Shown here one piece after another: positions 5,565-13,338 of a stretch of DNA of 21,599 bases (within the stretch, counting starts at the first letter, position 1; every line of letters starts with the position of its first letter). The position numbers and the translations under genes were made by a program. The notes beneath the pieces are model-generated. The model saw only the letters and a list, made by a program, of their open reading frames with translations, made no database searches and had not been told where the DNA came from. The stretch comes from a virus: positions 1 through 21,599 of IMG/VR virus record IMGVR_UViG_3300031972_000921; one strand, 5' to 3'.

Positions 5565-6384
5565 TTTTAACCCTTGATTTGTAATATTTAGTTCTTTCAT
5601 TAGAGGCTGTTATTATCATTGGTAAGTTCTTTGCCCAGCCTGTATACTTAATACTTCTCTTTTTTAAATCACTTAATATATGCCAAGTAACTTGATTTGT
5701 TCTTGTTAACCAAGAAACAAATTGTTCTTCGAGATAAGTATCATGAGCACTTGCTGCCCTTAAATATATAGGTAAATGCCAGCTATGTGGATCGTGTGCG
5801 CTTATGTTTGATTTTTTAGATTTTTTATTATATCCAACTCTTTTAGCTGGTGTTGATTTTGTAAAGAAATCAAAGCCTATCAATGATAAGCTTTTATATG
5901 TTTTAACTTTTTCTATAAACCACAATATAGTTAGAAAACCACTTGATGGTCTAAGATCAGTACCTATAATATCTTTATCAAAAACTTTCATAGTATCAAT
6001 AATTTCTTTATCACTATACATTTCTTGATAACCATATTTTATTAAATGAGGACACATATGTTTTTCAATAACAAACTCTTTTAAATGAAAGTTACCTCTT
6101 GATCTATTTAGTAATATATGTGTATTTTCAAACTTACCACCAGGTTTAAAATGATCTTTCATTTTTCTAAATGCATGAGATCTAAACTGACCAGTAACCC
6201 ATACATCAACTCTTTCGCTTAGTGATTTTTCTTGTAATGATGTAGCTTCTAATGCTCTACCAAACTTAACAACTATATCGTGGCTTTCTATAAATTTAGC
6301 ATGTTCATGCTTCATTATTTCTACAGAATTACCAACAAATATAACTGATTTATCTTTTACTATTTTCCTAATATCTTTCTCCAT
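5557..6384 (-). CDS. GT29 sialyltransferase-like glycosyltransferase (candidate Kdo/ulosonic acid transferase)
   Basis: The 275-residue product shows the sialyl motifs of family GT29 in order. The L-motif is SVIFVGNSVEIM at 13-24 with D36 and FGRALEA at 41-47, the S-motif is RPSSGFLTILWF at 145-156 followed by SLIGFDFF at 167-174, and the motif VS is H-x4-E at His214-Glu219 (HDTYLEE). GT29 enzymes transfer a sugar from CMP-linked nine- or eight-carbon ulosonic acids; plant GT29 homologues have been linked to Kdo transfer. Genes for KdsA and KdsB, which lead to CMP-Kdo, lie a few genes upstream in the same operon, so CMP-Kdo is the most likely donor (inference). There is no signal peptide, so it should act in the cytoplasm on an LPS or glycan precursor. 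The start overlaps the upstream gene by 25 bp. Confidence 0.8.
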   Translation of the reverse strand: MEKDIRKIVKDKSVIFVGNSVEIMKHEHAKFIESHDIVVKFGRALEATSLQEKSLSERVDVWVTGQFRSHAFRKMKDHFKPGGKFENTHILLNRSRGNFHLKEFVIEKHMCPHLIKYGYQEMYSDKEIIDTMKVFDKDIIGTDLRPSSGFLTILWFIEKVKTYKSLSLIGFDFFTKSTPAKRVGYNKKSKKSNISAHDPHSWHLPIYLRAASAHDTYLEEQFVSWLTRTNQVTWHILSDLKKRSIKYTGWAKNLPMIITASNERTKYYKSRVKTT

Positions 6385-7010
6385 TCATTTGCAAATTCAC
6401 AATCTTTATACTCTTTAAACCAAGGTCCACCATTTGTAAAGTGTATACCCTTAGCGTTACTAGAACCATCTTGTTCTCCAACTAAATGATTCCATATTTT
6501 ATCAATCTCACTTATTTTGTTTTCAGCCCAAGCTAATTGGTGTAAATCCGCAGCGCTAGCATTGTCTAAATATTCTTTTGTTAAAATATCTTTTAACTTT
6601 TCATTATTAAAAACCATTAATGAACTCCAGTTTTTTCTTGGATACGCTTTATTTACAATGCCGTCCATTTTGGTAGATTTTGATTCATAATACTTATGCT
6701 TAACACAAGCTACTAAATCTCTATCGTTTAGTTGTTTAAAAATTTTAGCAACATCATCTCTAAATATAAAGTCATTATCACAAAACATAGACACACCTTT
6801 GTAGGCAGACATAAGTGGCACATAAAACCTAGTAAATGAAAACTCTGTTGATTCACCTTGTATATCTTTTCTACCATACACACCTTTGTTTATTAACTTA
6901 TGTTTATATAAAGGTATTACTTTAATGTTTTTGTTATATGCTTTAATCGAATTGTAGCATGCTTTAGTAGCGTCTGGGTATCTGCTATCATGCCCTATAA
7001 ATACTCTCAT
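6360..7010 (-). CDS. GT-A fold glycosyltransferase, GT8-like
   Basis: The 216-residue product begins with a Rossmann-like strand (MRVFIGHDSR) followed by a helix and strand pattern typical of GT-A enzymes. It carries a DxD metal/nucleotide-sugar motif at Asp78-Asp80 in FCDNDFIF, and near the C-terminus the GIHFTNGGPWF motif, which corresponds to the H-F-T-G-x-x-K-P-W region of family GT8. It should use a UDP- or other NDP-hexose donor. Size is close to the short end of the family. Its start overlaps kdsA by 4 bp and its end overlaps the GT29 gene by 25 bp, so the two transferases are probably made together and work on one surface glycan. Donor and acceptor are not predictable from sequence. 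Confidence 0.7.
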   Translation of the reverse strand: MRVFIGHDSRYPDATKACYNSIKAYNKNIKVIPLYKHKLINKGVYGRKDIQGESTEFSFTRFYVPLMSAYKGVSMFCDNDFIFRDDVAKIFKQLNDRDLVACVKHKYYESKSTKMDGIVNKAYPRKNWSSLMVFNNEKLKDILTKEYLDNASAADLHQLAWAENKISEIDKIWNHLVGEQDGSSNAKGIHFTNGGPWFKEYKDCEFANEWRKILGK

Positions 7011-7759
7011 ACTAATTGTTTTAATATTTCTTCAAATTTATCTAACTTAATCATATTAGACCCGTCACTCCATGCAGCGCTAGGATTTTCGTGTACTTCA
7101 AAAAAGTAACCATCAACGCCAACTGCTTTCGCAGCTTTTGCAATGTGTATAGCATAGCGTGGTTGACCAGCCGTTGTGCTACCTGAATTAGGTCTTTGTG
7201 TTGAGTGGGTGCAGTCCATTATAACTGGTACACCTAACTCTTTCATATCTACGATCTGTCTAAAATCTACAACAAGATCACCCATACCAAACATACTACC
7301 TCTTTCAGTTAGCATAATATTATTATTACCTGTACTTTTAACTTTATTAACAGCATGCACCATATTACTACCATTTATAAACTGTCCTTTTTTAATATTA
7401 ATATTTCTAAACGTATTACCTGCAGCAACTAATAAATCAGTTTGTCTACATAAATAAGCTGGTATTTGTATAATGTCTACAACGTCAGCTAACCTATCTG
7501 CTTGCCAAGGCTCATGTATATCTGTTGTAATTTTACAACTATCTAAATCTTTCAACTCAGCAAATATATCTATAGCTTTGTCTATACCAATACCTCGTTT
7601 AGAGTTTACAGACGTTCTATTAGCCTTGTCAAATGAAGCTTTGAAATAATAGTCAAAGCCATATTTGTCCGCTAGCTCTTGACATTTGTTAGATATTTCA
7701 TGAGCTTGTATTCTACCTTCTAGACTACACGGACCAGCTATTAATATCGGTTTTTTCAT
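7007..7759 (-). CDS. kdsA: 3-deoxy-D-manno-octulosonate 8-phosphate synthase (metal-dependent type)
   Basis: KdsA condenses phosphoenolpyruvate with arabinose-5-phosphate to Kdo-8-phosphate in the cytoplasm. The 250-residue TIM-barrel product shows the signature AGPCSLEG (8-15), FKASFDKANRTS near 39-50, DIHEPWQA, IQIPAYLCRQTDLL and NIKKGQF. Cys11 in GPC, His in CTHST, Glu in FFEVHENP and Asp in WSDGSN are the four metal ligands of the metal-dependent class (Cys11/His/Glu/Asp as in Aquifex), whereas E. coli has Asn in place of the Cys. The closely related DAHP synthase is less likely because of the KASFDKANR motif. Length is slightly below the usual 270-280. It overlaps both neighbours by 4 bp. 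Kdo-8-P phosphatase (KdsC) and arabinose-5-P isomerase (KdsD) are not in the window. Confidence 0.93.
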   Translation of the reverse strand: MKKPILIAGPCSLEGRIQAHEISNKCQELADKYGFDYYFKASFDKANRTSVNSKRGIGIDKAIDIFAELKDLDSCKITTDIHEPWQADRLADVVDIIQIPAYLCRQTDLLVAAGNTFRNINIKKGQFINGSNMVHAVNKVKSTGNNNIMLTERGSMFGMGDLVVDFRQIVDMKELGVPVIMDCTHSTQRPNSGSTTAGQPRYAIHIAKAAKAVGVDGYFFEVHENPSAAWSDGSNMIKLDKFEEILKQLV

Positions 7760-8382
7760 GGAGTAAAATTTATTATTATTTTATGTTTTGGTATATATTT
7801 TCTTAATAATTTTTTCCACTCACCTCTTGGCATTAACGTGCAGTGCATATTTTCACCGTCCATAAAATGCGCGTGTGAAGGGCTTTGTGGTATTGACATT
7901 ACTATTGCGCCACAAGTACACGTTAAATCAGCTATATCTCTTAACAATGCAGGCAGCTCTTCTAATGGCACGTGCTCTATAACATCATTAACAACTGTTA
8001 AATCAAATTTAATATCTGGTGGTCTCATATAATACTTAGGGTGAAAAGGATCGTACCTGTAAAAACCCTGTAAGTTTTCACCAAGAAACTGTGTAAGTGT
8101 CATGGCATCATATTTTTCAGGAACACGTTTACCTGGTTTAGTATATTTTTCACCGTTGTAAATAGCCATTTTATTATCCCAAACCATACCAGATCCACAA
8201 CCATAATCTAATAACATTGTGCCAGGGTTTTCATCAACCCACTTTTTAACAGGTTTTAGTACAGTTTTAAAACCTGCACCATTACCATAGTTACCTTTTT
8301 TTACTCTCCATTCGCCGTCTGGATATTTTATTTTATATTCAGCACCTTCGTGTAGTGCTTTGTATTTTTCTGCATATTTCAT
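7756..8382 (-). CDS. Class I SAM-dependent methyltransferase in the sugar cassette
   Basis: The 208-residue product contains the SAM-binding motif I LLDYGCGSGMVW (57-68), the motif II/IV region FDLTVVNDVIEHVP (126-139) and a following helix plus GAIVMSIPQSPSH strand, as in Methyltransf_11/23-type enzymes. The N-terminal 50 residues (YKALHEGAEYKIKYPDGEW) are unlike common families. It overlaps kdsA and kdsB by 4 bp (ATGA) on both sides, so methylation of Kdo or of a sugar in the same glycan is the natural guess. The acceptor is unknown. Confidence 0.75.
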   Translation of the reverse strand: MKYAEKYKALHEGAEYKIKYPDGEWRVKKGNYGNGAGFKTVLKPVKKWVDENPGTMLLDYGCGSGMVWDNKMAIYNGEKYTKPGKRVPEKYDAMTLTQFLGENLQGFYRYDPFHPKYYMRPPDIKFDLTVVNDVIEHVPLEELPALLRDIADLTCTCGAIVMSIPQSPSHAHFMDGENMHCTLMPRGEWKKLLRKYIPKHKIIINFTP

Positions 8383-9017
8383 TTTATATCATTATAAGTG
8401 TTAATTTCTACGCCATTATATGTAGTTTCAACTACATCAATATCGTATAAACCTAATATTTTGTTTTGTTCTAAGTTTTCTGATTTATATTTATCTTTCA
8501 TAGCTCTATATGCTTTTAACAAATAAGGTTTATAAGCATATATACCTAAGTGTCTATCACCATAACCTATGTCAGATCTTGTAAACCACATTGCTTTACC
8601 ATTTTGATGTATAACTTTAACATCATCTGATTTAGCGCCTTTAGTATATGCAGTTAAACATACTACATCTTTTTTGTTTAATGCTTTTATTATAGGTTTA
8701 ATTGTATCTAGATTTATATCAAGCATATCACCTTGTATGTTTAATACATAATCATATCCATTTACTAAATCTAATACAACTCGTTTAGATAATCTATGTG
8801 TACCGTTATCGGCTTTACCTGTTTGTATACACCATTTCATAGGAAACAGTTTAGCAATACGCTTGCTGTCTGTTGCTACAAATGTATCATATCCCATCAT
8901 ACGTACTTTATCAAACACAAGACGTATTAGAGGTTCATCATCGAACTTCATTAACATTTTGTGTTTGAGTCTAGTACTATTAAGTCTTGCTGGTATAACT
9001 ACCGCTATGTTTTTCAT
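8379..9017 (-). CDS. kdsB: CMP-Kdo synthetase (3-deoxy-manno-octulosonate cytidylyltransferase)
   Basis: KdsB activates Kdo with CTP to CMP-Kdo in the cytoplasm. The 212-residue product shows the nucleotidyltransferase signature VIPARLNSTRLKHK (7-20) with Arg10, Arg16 and Lys20, FVATDSKRI (46-54), NGTHR (71-75), the metal-site NIQGDM (93-98, Asp97) and the family-specific HLGIYAYK and SENLEQNKIL segments. The end, DVVETTYNGVEINTYND, matches the usual VE-x-x-x-x-G-V-x-x-x-x-D end. It is about 30-40 residues shorter than cellular KdsB, mainly in the middle. It sits two genes from kdsA in the same overlapping operon, which argues against a generic CMP-NeuAc synthetase. Confidence 0.9.
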   Translation of the reverse strand: MKNIAVVIPARLNSTRLKHKMLMKFDDEPLIRLVFDKVRMMGYDTFVATDSKRIAKLFPMKWCIQTGKADNGTHRLSKRVVLDLVNGYDYVLNIQGDMLDINLDTIKPIIKALNKKDVVCLTAYTKGAKSDDVKVIHQNGKAMWFTRSDIGYGDRHLGIYAYKPYLLKAYRAMKDKYKSENLEQNKILGLYDIDVVETTYNGVEINTYNDIK

Positions 9018-9358
9018 GTCTTAGTACCAGCTGTTCTTCTGATTATATCATCGTGATTAAACTCAGCCCAATATAATTCAAAAGCAACACCATCTTCAAT
9101 ACCTTCAAACTGATGTACCTTACCAGGTTTTACCATAGTAAAATCACCTGCTTCAAGTATTGTTTCATCAACAAGACCTTGATCTTCTTGCCATACCCTG
9201 ACAAGCATTTTACCGGATTCTACAAAAAATCCGTTCCATTTAAATCTATGCTCATGTTCAGAGCATTTAAATCCTTTATTAAATTCTATTCGGTGAAACT
9301 CCATGACACCATTTTTATGTATCATTTCTGTTTTACCCCATATTTTACCTGCTTTCAT
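9014..9358 (-). CDS. Single-domain cupin, sugar-isomerase-like
   Basis: The 114-residue product is a complete small cupin. Motif 1 is GFKCSEHEHRFKWNGFFVESG (29-49) with His35 and His37 as metal ligands, and motif 2 is AGDFTMVKPGKVHQFEG (70-86) with His82. The opening WGKTEMIHKNGVMEFHRI is reminiscent of short mannose-6-phosphate isomerase C-terminal-like cupins. Placement at the front of the KdsB/KdsA/glycosyltransferase genes, with a 4-bp overlap to kdsB, suggests action on a sugar or sugar phosphate; supply of a Kdo precursor is speculative. A regulatory cupin cannot be excluded. Confidence 0.7.
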   Translation of the reverse strand: MKAGKIWGKTEMIHKNGVMEFHRIEFNKGFKCSEHEHRFKWNGFFVESGKMLVRVWQEDQGLVDETILEAGDFTMVKPGKVHQFEGIEDGVAFELYWAEFNHDDIIRRTAGTKT

Positions 9359-9545
9359 TTACTATTTTTTGTAATTTTTCTTTATCACCAAACAATATTA
9401 AACAATCATAATCCTTTGTTTCAATATCCTCTATCTTTTCTACATTGTCAATAACCCATTTAGCGCAAAACGCCTTATTCAAATTAGGCATTAACGTTGC
9501 GTTTCTAATATTGTGAGGAGCTTCTACTATTGCTACTCTATTCAT
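9345..9545 (-). CDS. Small protein of unknown function
   Basis: The 66-residue product overlaps the cupin gene by 14 bp and the oxygenase gene by 4 bp, so it is translated in a coupled series. It reads as alternating strand and helix: RVAIVEAP, a basic/Asn-rich loop (NIRNATLMPNLNKA), a helix with a single Cys at 27, then YDCLILFGDKEKLQKIV. The strand-loop-strand layout resembles half of a Rossmann-like fold, too short for a full domain. I recognise no family. Confidence 0.55.
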   Translation of the reverse strand: MNRVAIVEAPHNIRNATLMPNLNKAFCAKWVIDNVEKIEDIETKDYDCLILFGDKEKLQKIVNESR

Positions 9546-10369
9546 TTTTTTAAATTATTAAAATACGTTTCTTTCCATCGTGTTCCGCCCATCCTAAATT
9601 TTCTAGGTACATCTCTTGTGCTATTACCTTTAGCATCATAATATAAATCTTCGGGCATCCAGTTATACCAACCATCTCTTTTCACACCTTTTTTAGTTAT
9701 CTGAAACTTTTTTAATGATTGATTTTGTTTGTTTGGAAAATGAATACTTATAGATATTCTAGGCGTAAGTGATTCGGCTTTATGGTATCTGTACTGTGGT
9801 ATGTACAATAAATCTCCAGCTTCTAAAACAAACTCATCAATAACCTTTCCAGGTTTTCTTTCAGGTGCAGAGTTATCATATATAGTCCATTTAACTTTAC
9901 CCTCTGTATGAAACAAAAAGTTTTCTGTACTATCGCAATGCGCTGGAAAACCAACAGCATCTTTTTTACTTGAGCAATATATATTAACTTGACCTCTTTC
10001 AAAATATCTTTCAAGCTCATCGCATATTTCAACAAAGTCTTGTTTAGTATATTCTGCCATTGAAAGAACAAATGTTTTACCAGACCTCCACAGGTCTAAT
10101 ACTTCTTTTTTCTTTAACATAGGTAATTTTAATTTACCTTTATTTACTTTATCTAAACACCACTTATTACCTTTACCATCATAATCTAGTATCTGTAAGT
10201 GGTTTAAATTTCTAGGGTAACCATTTAATAAATTAGTAAAATCATGCCATTTAAATAAATTTTTAAATGTATTTCTTCTAATAACTAAATGTTTTTTACC
10301 CCAATAGTTCAGCCAGAACCTCTTAGGATCGACTGGATCTAGTATTTGTTTTATTGTTATATTATCCAT
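9542..10369 (-). CDS. JmjC/cupin_4-type Fe(II)/2-oxoglutarate oxygenase
   Basis: The 275-residue product has the ribosomal-oxygenase/JmjC layout. FWLNYWGKKHLVIRR near 18-32 is the usual (F-W-x-x-Y-W-x-K-K) entry motif. The facial triad is His144-x-Asp146 in FPAHCDSTENFLF and His196 in IPQYRYHKAES, framed by VKWTIYD and ISISIHF strands. The core is therefore intact. Family members hydroxylate protein residues (ribosomal proteins, histones) or small molecules. Its C-terminal 65 residues (after about 210) are Lys/Arg/Trp-rich and not recognised. It overlaps nrdA by 8 bp. The substrate might be a host translation factor, a virion protein or a sugar; sequence does not decide. Confidence 0.75.
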   Translation of the reverse strand: MDNITIKQILDPVDPKRFWLNYWGKKHLVIRRNTFKNLFKWHDFTNLLNGYPRNLNHLQILDYDGKGNKWCLDKVNKGKLKLPMLKKKEVLDLWRSGKTFVLSMAEYTKQDFVEICDELERYFERGQVNIYCSSKKDAVGFPAHCDSTENFLFHTEGKVKWTIYDNSAPERKPGKVIDEFVLEAGDLLYIPQYRYHKAESLTPRISISIHFPNKQNQSLKKFQITKKGVKRDGWYNWMPEDLYYDAKGNSTRDVPRKFRMGGTRWKETYFNNLKK

Positions 10370-12083
10370 CGCAACTTAAACAGTTAGGGTCCATAGCTTG
10401 AGATGCAATATCACCTCTTAATACAGACTCGGTTCTCATATAATATAGAGTTTTAATACCTTTTTTCCAAGCTTCTAAATGTACTTTATTAATCCATTTA
10501 GGATCTGCTTGTGAAGGGAAAGCTAAATTCAAACTTACAGACTGATCTATATATTGCTGTCTGATACCAGCTTGATTAACTAACTCTAATTGATTTATTT
10601 CTTTAAAAGTTTTGTAAACTTCTTTTATAGGTACGTTGTGTTCTCCTATAGTAACGTTCTCTAATTGTTTGATACCTTGTATTGAACCTCCGTCTCTCAG
10701 TATTTGGTCCCATGTTTTTTTATTGTTTAATTTATGTTTTTCTAATTCTTTTATTAAAGTTGGATTTTTTCGGATGAAAGTTCCTTTTGCGCTTTGGTCT
10801 GTAAAGACGTTAGCAGCCCAAGGTTCAATACCCGGTGAAATATTACCAGCAAGCTTACTATTGCTAACAGTAGGAGCAATAGCACGTAAATGAGTATTAC
10901 GAAAACCAGTTCCAACACACCAAAGAGGTTCTCCATACTGCTCTGCCAAAGCCATACTAGCTCTTTCGCTTTCAATTTTAATTTGTGAAAATATTCTTCT
11001 TGTCTCATATTGTGCTAATAATCCTTCAAAAGGAAATCCTTTTTGTTGTAGATATGTATGCCAACCTAAAACACCTAAACCTAGTGCTCTACCTTTTTCT
11101 GCAGATCTTACAGCGTTTTCAAATCCTCTTCTATTTTTTGCTTTCTGTATAAACTCTTCTAATACACCGTCTAAAAACCATATGCTATCATATATTAAAT
11201 TAGAGTCTTTCCATTCGTGGTATTTAGCTAAGTTTAAACTAGATAAACAGCAAACGAAGCTATGGTTTTCATCCGTGTGTAATACTATCTCTGAACAAAT
11301 ATTTGTCATAAATACTTTCAGAGCATTATCTTTGTATGCAGCTGGGTTATTTTTATTAATATTACCCTTGTACATTATATAAGGTTCACCTGTTGCTTTA
11401 CGCTTTTGTAGCAATTTACCCCATTTACGTCTTGCAACTTTATCACCATCTCTAAGCTTACGCATAAACTTATCACCAATTATAGTACATTGATGTAGGT
11501 TTAATGATTGTCTATTAACATCACCTTTAGGCTCTCTTATTTCTAACCAGTCTTCCCAGTCTTTATGATCTATATTTAAGTTAACTGATGCAGCACCTCT
11601 TCTTACAGCTCCTTGGTTGGTAGCTAGTATTGTAGAGTCATATATTTTACAGAAAGGTACAACACCATCTGATGTACCATTCATTGTAATATTTGCACCA
11701 GAAGGTCTTATCATGTTTAGACCAATACCAACACCACCGCCATGCTTAGCTAGTAGCATCATTTCTAGGTTTTTAGTACCTATGTCGTAAATGCTATCAG
11801 CAACATCGATACCAAAGCAACTAATAGGCAAGCCACGGTCAGTACCAGTATTGCTAAGTACAGGTGACGCAAGACATAACCAACCTTTCCATATGTACGT
11901 AAAAAACGTCTCTTCCATTTCTGGTTTCTGTAGTCTTTGCGCAACCGTTCTAGCAACTCTTCTGTACGCTTCTCTTGGTGTTTCTCCATTATGTAAATAT
12001 CCTCCTGTTATTGTTTTTTTATATACATCGGCGTCTGCCCACTCTGGGTAGTCTTCGCCTTTTTTCCATCTATTGCTCCACAT
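10362..12083 (-). CDS. nrdA: Class I ribonucleotide reductase, alpha (catalytic) subunit
   Basis: The enzyme reduces ribonucleoside diphosphates to deoxy forms for phage DNA synthesis, together with NrdB. The 573-residue product is compact (cellular NrdA is about 760) and lacks the N-terminal ATP-cone, so dATP inhibition is probably lost. Catalytic residues remain: Cys89 in ISCFG, Asn260/Cys262/Glu264 in NICSE, Cys277-278 in VCCLSSLNL, the radical-path Tyr547-Tyr548 in KTLYYMRTES, and a C-terminal redox pair at 568 and 571 in NCLSCDG. GGGVGIGLNMIRPSGA (114-129) is the substrate-loop region. nrdB lies five bases upstream on the same strand. Confidence 0.95.
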   Translation of the reverse strand: MWSNRWKKGEDYPEWADADVYKKTITGGYLHNGETPREAYRRVARTVAQRLQKPEMEETFFTYIWKGWLCLASPVLSNTGTDRGLPISCFGIDVADSIYDIGTKNLEMMLLAKHGGGVGIGLNMIRPSGANITMNGTSDGVVPFCKIYDSTILATNQGAVRRGAASVNLNIDHKDWEDWLEIREPKGDVNRQSLNLHQCTIIGDKFMRKLRDGDKVARRKWGKLLQKRKATGEPYIMYKGNINKNNPAAYKDNALKVFMTNICSEIVLHTDENHSFVCCLSSLNLAKYHEWKDSNLIYDSIWFLDGVLEEFIQKAKNRRGFENAVRSAEKGRALGLGVLGWHTYLQQKGFPFEGLLAQYETRRIFSQIKIESERASMALAEQYGEPLWCVGTGFRNTHLRAIAPTVSNSKLAGNISPGIEPWAANVFTDQSAKGTFIRKNPTLIKELEKHKLNNKKTWDQILRDGGSIQGIKQLENVTIGEHNVPIKEVYKTFKEINQLELVNQAGIRQQYIDQSVSLNLAFPSQADPKWINKVHLEAWKKGIKTLYYMRTESVLRGDIASQAMDPNCLSCDG

Positions 12084-12088
12084 ATTAT

Positions 12089-13057
12089 TTACCAGATATT
12101 TTCGAAATCTTCTCCCTCATTTGCTTTACTGTAGTCTGTCGACCTAATAGCAAAAAAGTCAGTATGGGTATGACCACCAGTAAGATGATAAAACCAATCA
12201 AGCTCTTTTGCCGCTTCTTCGTCGTATTTAAATTCTTTTGAGAGCTCTTTGTATCCGAGCTCCACAAGTTTTTCATTTATTCTTTTCTTTATAAATTGTT
12301 TTAAATCATAAGATTTCATTCCTTCAATATCTCCTGCTTCAAACATCTTATCTATATATTTCATTTCAGCATCGTGCATAACTTGCGCGGCTTCTATTAT
12401 ATGTGGTTTACAAGACTCTTTTAAAAAGTCTTTTTCTTCACACATATGTCTGAATAATCTACAGCCCATGCGGCTATGTAATGATTCATCTCTTACACTC
12501 CATTTCATTTGTTGACCTACACCTTTTAACAAGTTTCTCATTTGAAAGCTATATAAAACTGCAAACGCAGAATATAAACTAACGCCTTCAGCAAATGCAC
12601 TAAACACAGCTAAAGACTTACCGATCTCTACAGGATCATTACCATCATAAGCCACTAGATTATCAAACCTCTCTGCTGTTGCTGGCTCATGTAAGAAAGC
12701 TTCAAAGTCCTCAAGACCTAAAGTTTCATTTAAGTAACTATATGCTACTGCGTGTATAGTTTCTTGTGAACCAAACATCATTGCCATTTGTTGTATCTCG
12801 TGTTTAGGAAACCATCCTACAACTTTTTGTGTCCAATAATCAGACACTGCACATTCTGTTTGAGCAAAGCCTAGTAGTATATTTCCTACTAGGTTTTTTT
12901 CTTCTTTTGTTAAATGTTCATTCCAGTCTTTTACATCACCTGACATAGGTATTTCTGTGTGTAACCAAAACGCTTGAGCTTGTTTCAACCAACCCTCAGT
13001 ATAATACTCTGGGTACTCAAAAGGTTTATACGCTATTCTGTTATCAAATAATCCCAT
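12089..13057 (-). CDS. nrdB: Class I ribonucleotide reductase, beta (radical) subunit
   Basis: The beta subunit houses the di-metal centre and tyrosyl radical that starts NrdA catalysis. In the 322-residue product the ligands are Glu68 (QTECAV), Glu99 and His102 (QETIH), Glu157 (AEGVSLY), Glu191 and His194 (RDESLH). The radical tyrosine is Tyr106 in HAVAYSYL, four residues after His102, as in canonical NrdB. The first ligand is Glu rather than the Asp of E. coli. The acidic/aromatic C-terminus (GEDFENIW) is the NrdA-docking tail. Length is normal. Co-directional with nrdA with a five-base spacer. Confidence 0.95.
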   Translation of the reverse strand: MGLFDNRIAYKPFEYPEYYTEGWLKQAQAFWLHTEIPMSGDVKDWNEHLTKEEKNLVGNILLGFAQTECAVSDYWTQKVVGWFPKHEIQQMAMMFGSQETIHAVAYSYLNETLGLEDFEAFLHEPATAERFDNLVAYDGNDPVEIGKSLAVFSAFAEGVSLYSAFAVLYSFQMRNLLKGVGQQMKWSVRDESLHSRMGCRLFRHMCEEKDFLKESCKPHIIEAAQVMHDAEMKYIDKMFEAGDIEGMKSYDLKQFIKKRINEKLVELGYKELSKEFKYDEEAAKELDWFYHLTGGHTHTDFFAIRSTDYSKANEGEDFENIW

Positions 13058-13058
13058 A

Positions 13059-13199
13059 TTAATATTGTAGTGTTAAACAAATGTCAAATATAAATACATA
13101 AAATACATGATCTATCTTATTGTTTTCTGCATCTGGATACGATCTATATCCAAATAAAAATCCTGTAAACAGGCCAAAACTTAATTCCCAACTTTTCAT
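13059..13199 (-). CDS. Tiny hydrophobic protein upstream of nrdB
   Basis: This 46-residue frame fills the space immediately upstream of nrdB (one-base gap) and starts one base after the next upstream gene's stop. It reads MKSWELSFGLFTGFLFGYRS then a polar loop (YPDAENNKIDH) then VFYVFIFDICLTLQY. Two hydrophobic stretches suggest a small membrane-associated protein. I recall similar phage mini-proteins with F-G-x-x-T-G-x-x-F-G-x-R but no function. Confidence 0.6.
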   Translation of the reverse strand: MKSWELSFGLFTGFLFGYRSYPDAENNKIDHVFYVFIFDICLTLQY

Positions 13200-13200
13200 A

Positions 13201-13338
13201 TTATCTTCCTTGTCCTCTATAAGCAGTACCATTATAGTACTTACCGTTTTTATTGTTAGTGTTTCTCTTTTTACCGTGAATGCCTGGTCTTTTCTTTTTA
13301 GGCTTCCAAGTGTACGAGCTTAATATTAATCGTCCCAT
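13201..13338 (-). CDS. Tiny basic protein with YRGQGR end
   Basis: The 45-residue frame has a Lys/Arg/Asn/Gly-rich body, KPKKKRPGIHGKKRNTNNKN at 12-31, and ends in YYNGTAYRGQGR. The R-x-G-(I/V)-H-x-K and terminal Y-R-G-Q-G-R recall short cationic proteins from other phages. It overlaps the upstream gene by 13 bp. It looks like a dispersed member of the same class as the basic-protein run at 3835-5564 but lies in the nucleotide-metabolism block. Function unknown. Confidence 0.6.
   Translation of the reverse strand: MGRLILSSYTWKPKKKRPGIHGKKRNTNNKNGKYYNGTAYRGQGR

Noticed and set aside
5557-6384. Bacterial GT42 or GT52 sialyltransferase
   Set aside because: The order GNS, RPSSGF, GFDF and H-x4-E fits GT29 better.
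9113-9454. 113-codon + strand frame rich in Phe, Leu and Cys
   Set aside because: It is antisense to the cupin and 66-aa genes and has the composition expected from the complement of AT-rich coding DNA.
11791-12051. 86-codon + strand frame antisense to nrdA
   Set aside because: Fully inside a gene with all catalytic motifs; no start context or family resemblance.
13120-13323. 67-codon + strand frame in the gap upstream of nrdB
   Set aside because: It opposes the operon and is the complement of two packed - strand mini-genes with better spacing.
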